A stretch of 59,235 nt of DNA. Source: Lacunisphaera sp. (GTDB lineage Bacteria; Verrucomicrobiota; Verrucomicrobiia; Opitutales; Opitutaceae). Shown here piece after piece: positions 58,710-59,235 of this stretch (positions within the stretch are counted from its first letter, which is position 1; every line of letters starts with the position of its first letter). The stretch lies in the NCBI GenBank assembly GCA_029945855.1, contig JAQSDJ010000037.1:1-59235 (forward strand), in the 5' to 3' direction. A program made the position numbers and the translations under genes. The notes beneath the pieces were generated by a model. It did no database searches and had not been told where the DNA came from. It saw nothing but the letters and a program-made list of their open reading frames with translations.

Positions 58710-58996
58710 CCAACGCCCTCATCGCGTGGAGCCCCGGCGCCGGCGACGTCAACCAGTTCATGCTCAAGACGCCCGCCGAGCTGAACCAGAAGCTCCCCCA
58801 GTTCGAGGCGCACAGCCAGCTCCTGAACTTGGCACCCGACGCCGTGCTGCAAAGCCCGGCCCTGAAGCGCTATATCCCGGTCCGTCCGCTGCCCGTGCAG
58901 GCTCCGCTGCCGGCCGAGATCGTCGCCCTCCTCGGCTGGCCGCAGCAGGCCACCTACGCCCCCGGCGCCTATCAGCCTGTTTCCCGATAGCCAACG

Positions 58997-59044
58997 GTAG
59001 GTCGGGGTTTATCCCCGACGTGTCGGGCGTAAAGCCCGACCTAC
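58997..59044. repeat. Palindromic element, GTAGGTCGGGG family (copy 3)
   Basis: Closing arms GTAGGTCGGG/CCCGACCTAC with hairpins GTCGGGG/CCCCGAC and GTCGGGC/GCCCGAC, almost the same as 17414-17460. It begins 6 bp after the stop codon of the split beta-helix gene. Confidence 0.85.
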
Positions 59045-59072
59045 GTTCCCAAAATCGGGGCATCGTTGCCTG

Positions 59073-59112
59073 GGTCCCCTCTGGAGAGGGGTGGCCGGAG
59101 GCCGGGGTGTGG
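59073..59112. repeat. Half-element related to 55187-55290
   Basis: GGTCCCCTCTGGAGAGGGG (hairpin CCCCTCT/AGAGGGG) followed by GTGGCCGGAGGCCGGGGTGT, the same order of motifs as one arm of the large element at 55187. Confidence 0.6.
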
Positions 59113-59180
59113 CGGCCGCATTCCCGTTGCCATGTCCCCGTGGCTGCCGTCTGCTCATCCCCTCCCACCACCACACTAAT

Positions 59181-59235
59181 CTACTCGCTACTCGCTACTC
59201 GCTACTCGCTACTCGCTACTCGCTACTCGCTACTC
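59181..59235. repeat. Tandem CTACTCG heptamer array at the window edge
   Basis: Nearly eight perfect copies of CTACTCG (the inverse of CGAGTAG) running off the window. It is the same unit as the arrays at 19299 and 47039, here in a longer perfect tract and possibly the first arm of another inverted pair. Confidence 0.9.

Larger units (their letters stand above)
55327..58990 (+). pseudogene. Right-handed beta-helix protein gene split by an insertion sequence
   Basis: The 5' part (55327-56830) encodes a signal peptide (about 1-20), an alpha/beta start (VYYVAPDGSADAPGT) and a parallel beta-helix (EGVYLIDSSDCLLEKNIFAR, NGIWYDVGNADGVFVNNWVE) as in polysaccharide-degrading or -binding proteins. 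The reading frame then enters the insertion and stops at 56856. The 3' part (58710-58990) continues exactly where the first part left off: removing the element and one copy of the 10-bp duplication restores a 594-residue frame through RPATPNALIAWSPG. No catalytic residues can be assigned. The broken state suggests a recent loss. Confidence 0.85.

Noticed and set aside
58676-58990. An independent 104-residue gene after the insertion sequence
   Set aside because: Its sequence continues the beta-helix protein in frame once the insertion and one target duplication are removed; the apparent ATG lies inside the element end.
59181-59235. A CRISPR array at the right edge
   Set aside because: The unit is a perfect 7-base tandem without spacers, and the same unit forms inverted arms elsewhere in the window.

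Overview
The window is high-GC bacterial DNA that looks like a verrucomicrobial chromosome, most likely an Opitutaceae-type plant-polysaccharide degrader. The grounds are inference from gene content: large TonB-dependent receptors without SusD partners, a dense set of pectin-active enzymes with signal peptides, periplasmic-propeller hybrid kinases, few Shine-Dalgarno sequences, and intergenic spaces filled with palindromic repeats. No rRNA, tRNA or CRISPR array was seen.

Layout. 1-586 is the start of an M13 metallopeptidase leaving the left edge. 746-5490 is a propeller hybrid histidine kinase overlapping a REC-LuxR response regulator. 5550-14512 is an aromatic amino acid catabolism region: on the minus strand hppD, hmgA, a flavin reductase-like gene, an acetyl-CoA acetyltransferase and a fused CoA-transferase; on the plus strand a LuxR-type regulator, a membrane protein and phenylalanine hydroxylase; then an ArsR-type repressor. 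14833-15834 is a kinase that has lost its histidine box.

15980-52166 is a pectin and galacturonate utilisation locus. A SDR, a tagaturonate epimerase-like gene and uxaC (minus) take galacturonate toward mannonate and face a XylR-type regulator. From 44531 down to 21660 runs a 15-gene minus-strand series: TonB receptor, kduI, kduD, a DUF4861-like protein, GH105, a GH105-GH28 fusion, an ExuT-type transporter, PL10 lyase, CE8 pectinesterase, GH105, a CE12-GH95 fusion, an esterase, GH43 and a second TonB receptor. A divergent plus-strand set (IclR regulator, LarA-like protein, KDPG aldolase, KDG kinase) finishes the pathway to pyruvate and glyceraldehyde 3-phosphate. A GH35 beta-galactosidase follows. 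Mannonate dehydratase is the one expected step not found here.

52326-54864 holds an M20 peptidase and a membrane protein with an HEFGH motif. 55327-58990 is a beta-helix protein gene split by an insertion sequence whose transposase joins a DruA-like (DUF4338) domain to an ISAs1-type DDE domain; a 10-bp target duplication lets the original gene be rebuilt in frame.

The least expected pattern is the intergenic repeats: about twenty palindromic elements in several families, many folding as a closing stem around two hairpins, lying on or within about 36 bp after stop codons, and in one case separating a pectinesterase from its likely start codon.
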